A DNA stretch of 64,000 nucleotides from Icerya purchasi (taxonomy: Eukaryota; Arthropoda; Insecta; Hemiptera; Monophlebidae): assembly GCA_039619475.1 (NCBI GenBank), contig CM077115.1, positions 393,858,557 to 393,922,556 on the forward strand, read 5' to 3'. The notes under the pieces were generated by a model that searched no databases, was not told the DNA's origin, and saw only the letters and a program-made list of their open reading frames with translations. Below, piece by piece: positions 61,381 through 64,000 of this stretch. Made by a program: the position numbers and the translations under genes. The stretch's first letter is position 1, and every line of letters begins with the position of its first letter.

Positions 61381-64000
61381 TACAGAATTATTTCCTGCGT
61401 AGTTATTCCATATACGTCAACAAGAATTTCGTTAGTAAAATTAATGTTCGACTTAAATATCAGCAATAAGGTTCCTACAATACAGAAATACATGTATACA
61501 TAAATGAAGAAATTATAGACCGGAGTGTGTTAGTAAGATAAAAAGGAAAGTGTTCTATAGACCAGCGGTTAAGTACTATAAAAAGTATAAATATAGGAAA
61601 TACAGTGTCTGTGTCAATTAATTAATTTATAATTATTTTCTTTATATATATTTTATAGGGGCTTTTACATTTATAAACACAAGAAGAATGTTATGTATTA
61701 ATATTAAGAGGTATAAGTGGTCCAGGAACCAAGTGTATTGGCAAAAGTGTTCTGTGAATTGAATCTGTAAGAATAAATATATGTATTTAAAGAAGGCAGT
61801 TAAATTTGTTATAAGCATTTAAATCGAAATATACAAAAACATACATGTACTTCGATACCGATTTAAAAGCAATGATGTAAAGTAAAATAAACGCTGTTTT
61901 CTTAAGGTTAATAGTTTCATTCCTGTAACCGGGTTATATGAATTTTAAATCGTTTCTGTAAAATCTTCTTTCCACACCGCGTTTAATTGGTAAATGGATT
62001 TCTTTTATTTTTGGTAGGTGGAACTATGGATAGTATCTAGTATTTTAACGGAATTCCAATACCAAATTCATTCGGTGGTAATGATTAACCAGCACACATG
62101 TTCCCGAATAGATATAGCTTAGTAGGAAAAATAACGTCTTGTCTTAAAAAGTCTATTATCAATTTTATTTTGAACCACAGGTAATGTTTGGCTTGGTCCC
62201 ATTAACTTTCATATAATTTAACCACAATCTGCAAACAGGGTCACGCATAATTAACATCAAACGGCTGAACCGGTTTTACCAAAACTGTAAAGTAAGATTA
62301 CAACGGACTGAAAGGAACTCATTTACGGGTAGATTCTTCGTAATATTAACAAACGTCAGAGAGAGTTGATAAAATGTAGACTTGTTAATACCGATTTTAT
62401 CTGTACGTGAATTTTCTCGAAAGCCTAGAAAGTTTGAGCTAACATCGTGTGTTATGAACCTCGCCTTTAATTGCTGTTCACAATGCATATGTTCTTTACT
62501 ATGTTACAGCGTGTACGAATTTTATAAGTTATCAACTAAAGTCACGGTAAAAGAGAACGACCTCAAATTTAACCAGCTCGTAGTTTCAGTCTTAATCCAT
62601 TAACATGTATGTTTAGTTAAAACATAGGAATTTGAAATCTATGATCACCTTCATTGAGTGGAAATAGAAATCATTAATGCTAAGCAATTTTGAGAGTTGA
62701 ATATTTTTTTTTTTTTATTCTGAATTAGGAAACCATGAAAAATAAATTTAAGGTACTGCTGTGCACTTTTTAGAAATAAACTGTTCTGTACGTAACAGAC
62801 CCATTGTTTTATAGGAAGAAAAAACTATTTTAAGGTAATTTACACCTAGTCGGACAATATATTTGAGATAGTATACACTTTTCTTTTTTCTGGGCTGAAA
62901 CTAGTCTTGATTATGGTGACCATCACAATTATATTCTGTGCATAGCACAAAAATATTTAATGCGCGCCATATAAAAAAATATATTGCAGCATAATGCATT
63001 TGTCATAAAAACAAAATAAAAACTTAGATTTACAACAGTTTACCACAAAGATACGAAAAAAAAATGTAAATACCGTCGGTTTACTGGAGGAAATTTTCAG
63101 TTTAATAAAAATAATATTAATTGTAGTTTATAGCAATTTGTAATAAACTCACCACATCTTTATTCTTTACATGTTACATTAACACGTTGGCAGTGTTTAT
63201 ATTTTTGTTTTTTTATAAGCGTTTTACGCATCTGTCGAATATTCGACACGAATGAACGCCGCATACAATTGTCAGTTAGTAAACAATGGGCGACTTTGGC
63301 AAATGAATGTCGATTTATTTTTCGAAAGTTCGACCTTGAGATTTATTTATTACCACTGCCAAGGCAGAGTTAATGGTAACTACAATCATGGCATAGAAAG
63401 ACTGCACTTGAATTTATATCAATCTAATTTTTGGCAAGAAAAATGTTACTTATTCCACTGTGATTTCAAGTTTTACTGTCGCTTTCATTAAATTACCAAC
63501 AATCCTAAAAACACGATTTACGTTAAGTTTGAGTATAACGAATTCACATTTCTAATCACCTAACAACTGCTCTATTGAAGACAATTTGCAATGTCATTCC
63601 AAAAGGCCTAACGACGAGTTAAAGTACTTCAACGATTGCTCGATCTTTTAGTTATAATTCTCGTGAAATTAATGTGAATCACTATGATATACACTTTTAG
63701 CCCTTTCTTACAATTATATTTACTCTTTCAACATTAGGTAGTGTGGTAATCTAGTAAAAGTGCTTAGTTTTCAAATCGAAAATTACGGGCTTAAAACTCG
63801 TCTTATTTCAGATTCAAGTCGCACCCAGATATATATATTTAATGCGAAACTGAATTAGGCACCAGAGAAGCCTAAGGCAACCATGAGAAAAAGGAACTGG
63901 GCTCTCCCACTATATTCATCAAAGCTGTGTTGAGCTTGATACATCGTAAACCTTAATTTCACAATTCCCGATGATCTGAGATGCATATGGAGACTTGCTT
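61381..64000. other. AT-rich DNA to window end, no gene seen
   Basis: ORFs of 60-80 codons (62276-62603, 63252-63491) have no recognisable domain and no splice context I trust. A Tc1-like outer box (AATTAATGTGAATCACTATGA, about 63667-63687) stands alone. The right edge may continue into unrelated sequence. Confidence 0.4.

Noticed and set aside
1..64000. CRISPR array, operons, prokaryotic promoters or toxin systems
   Set aside because: No regularly spaced repeats with unique spacers, and the gene structure is clearly eukaryotic with introns.

Overview
The window is nuclear DNA of an animal, most probably an insect. It is strongly AT-rich. It has one recognisable host gene with spliced, phase-matched exons and very long introns, and a dense set of transposon relics typical of insects (R1-, jockey-, CR1- and I-like LINEs, mariner, Tc1, Ty3/gypsy). 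A hymenopteran such as an ant is plausible, but that is inference from the overall repeat mix and nothing here proves it. No operon, CRISPR array, rRNA or convincing tRNA is present.

Host gene: eight + strand coding exons of a GPI-type alkaline phosphatase lie between 25828 and 51989. They encode about 497 residues. All metal ligands and the nucleophilic serine are present, but the N-terminal exon with the signal peptide was not found. The sixth intact-looking metal-site exon carries Val where the vertebrate family has His beside a zinc ligand. Exon lengths and splice phases agree throughout, including a short 137-base exon at 45637-45773.

Layout. 1-7600: overlapping pieces of at least three LINE families, including a nearly complete but heavily decayed R1-type element (3640-7338). 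8480-10850: decayed jockey-type LINE, minus strand. 10860-20100: mostly unexplained AT-rich DNA with a CpG-dense block near 16.15-17.9 kb. 20.1-24.5 kb: LINE RT fragment, an internally deleted mariner, and a Ty3/gypsy RT relic split by a TA microsatellite. 24.9-25.75 kb: LINE scrap. 25.8-52.0 kb: the phosphatase gene, whose introns hold an R1-like relic (intron 1), a LINE nested inside another LINE (intron 2), a nearly intact antisense CR1-like LINE (intron 4) and a 124-base hairpin MITE (intron 5). 52.0-64.0 kb: AT-rich DNA with an IR/DR-type Tc1 element (54881-56598, TA duplication intact), a second Tc1 relic, a LINE ORF1 with three zinc knuckles, a 60-base GC-rich tandem repeat, an integrase fragment and a 289-base foldback palindrome.

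The only gene with evident cellular function is the phosphatase; the rest is mobile DNA at different ages. The youngest-looking elements are the CR1-like LINE (946-codon open ORF2), the nested LINE at 31.5-35.4 kb (one in-frame stop) and the Tc1 element (matching 225-base ends). I saw no convincing new biological system; the best leads are listed as findings.
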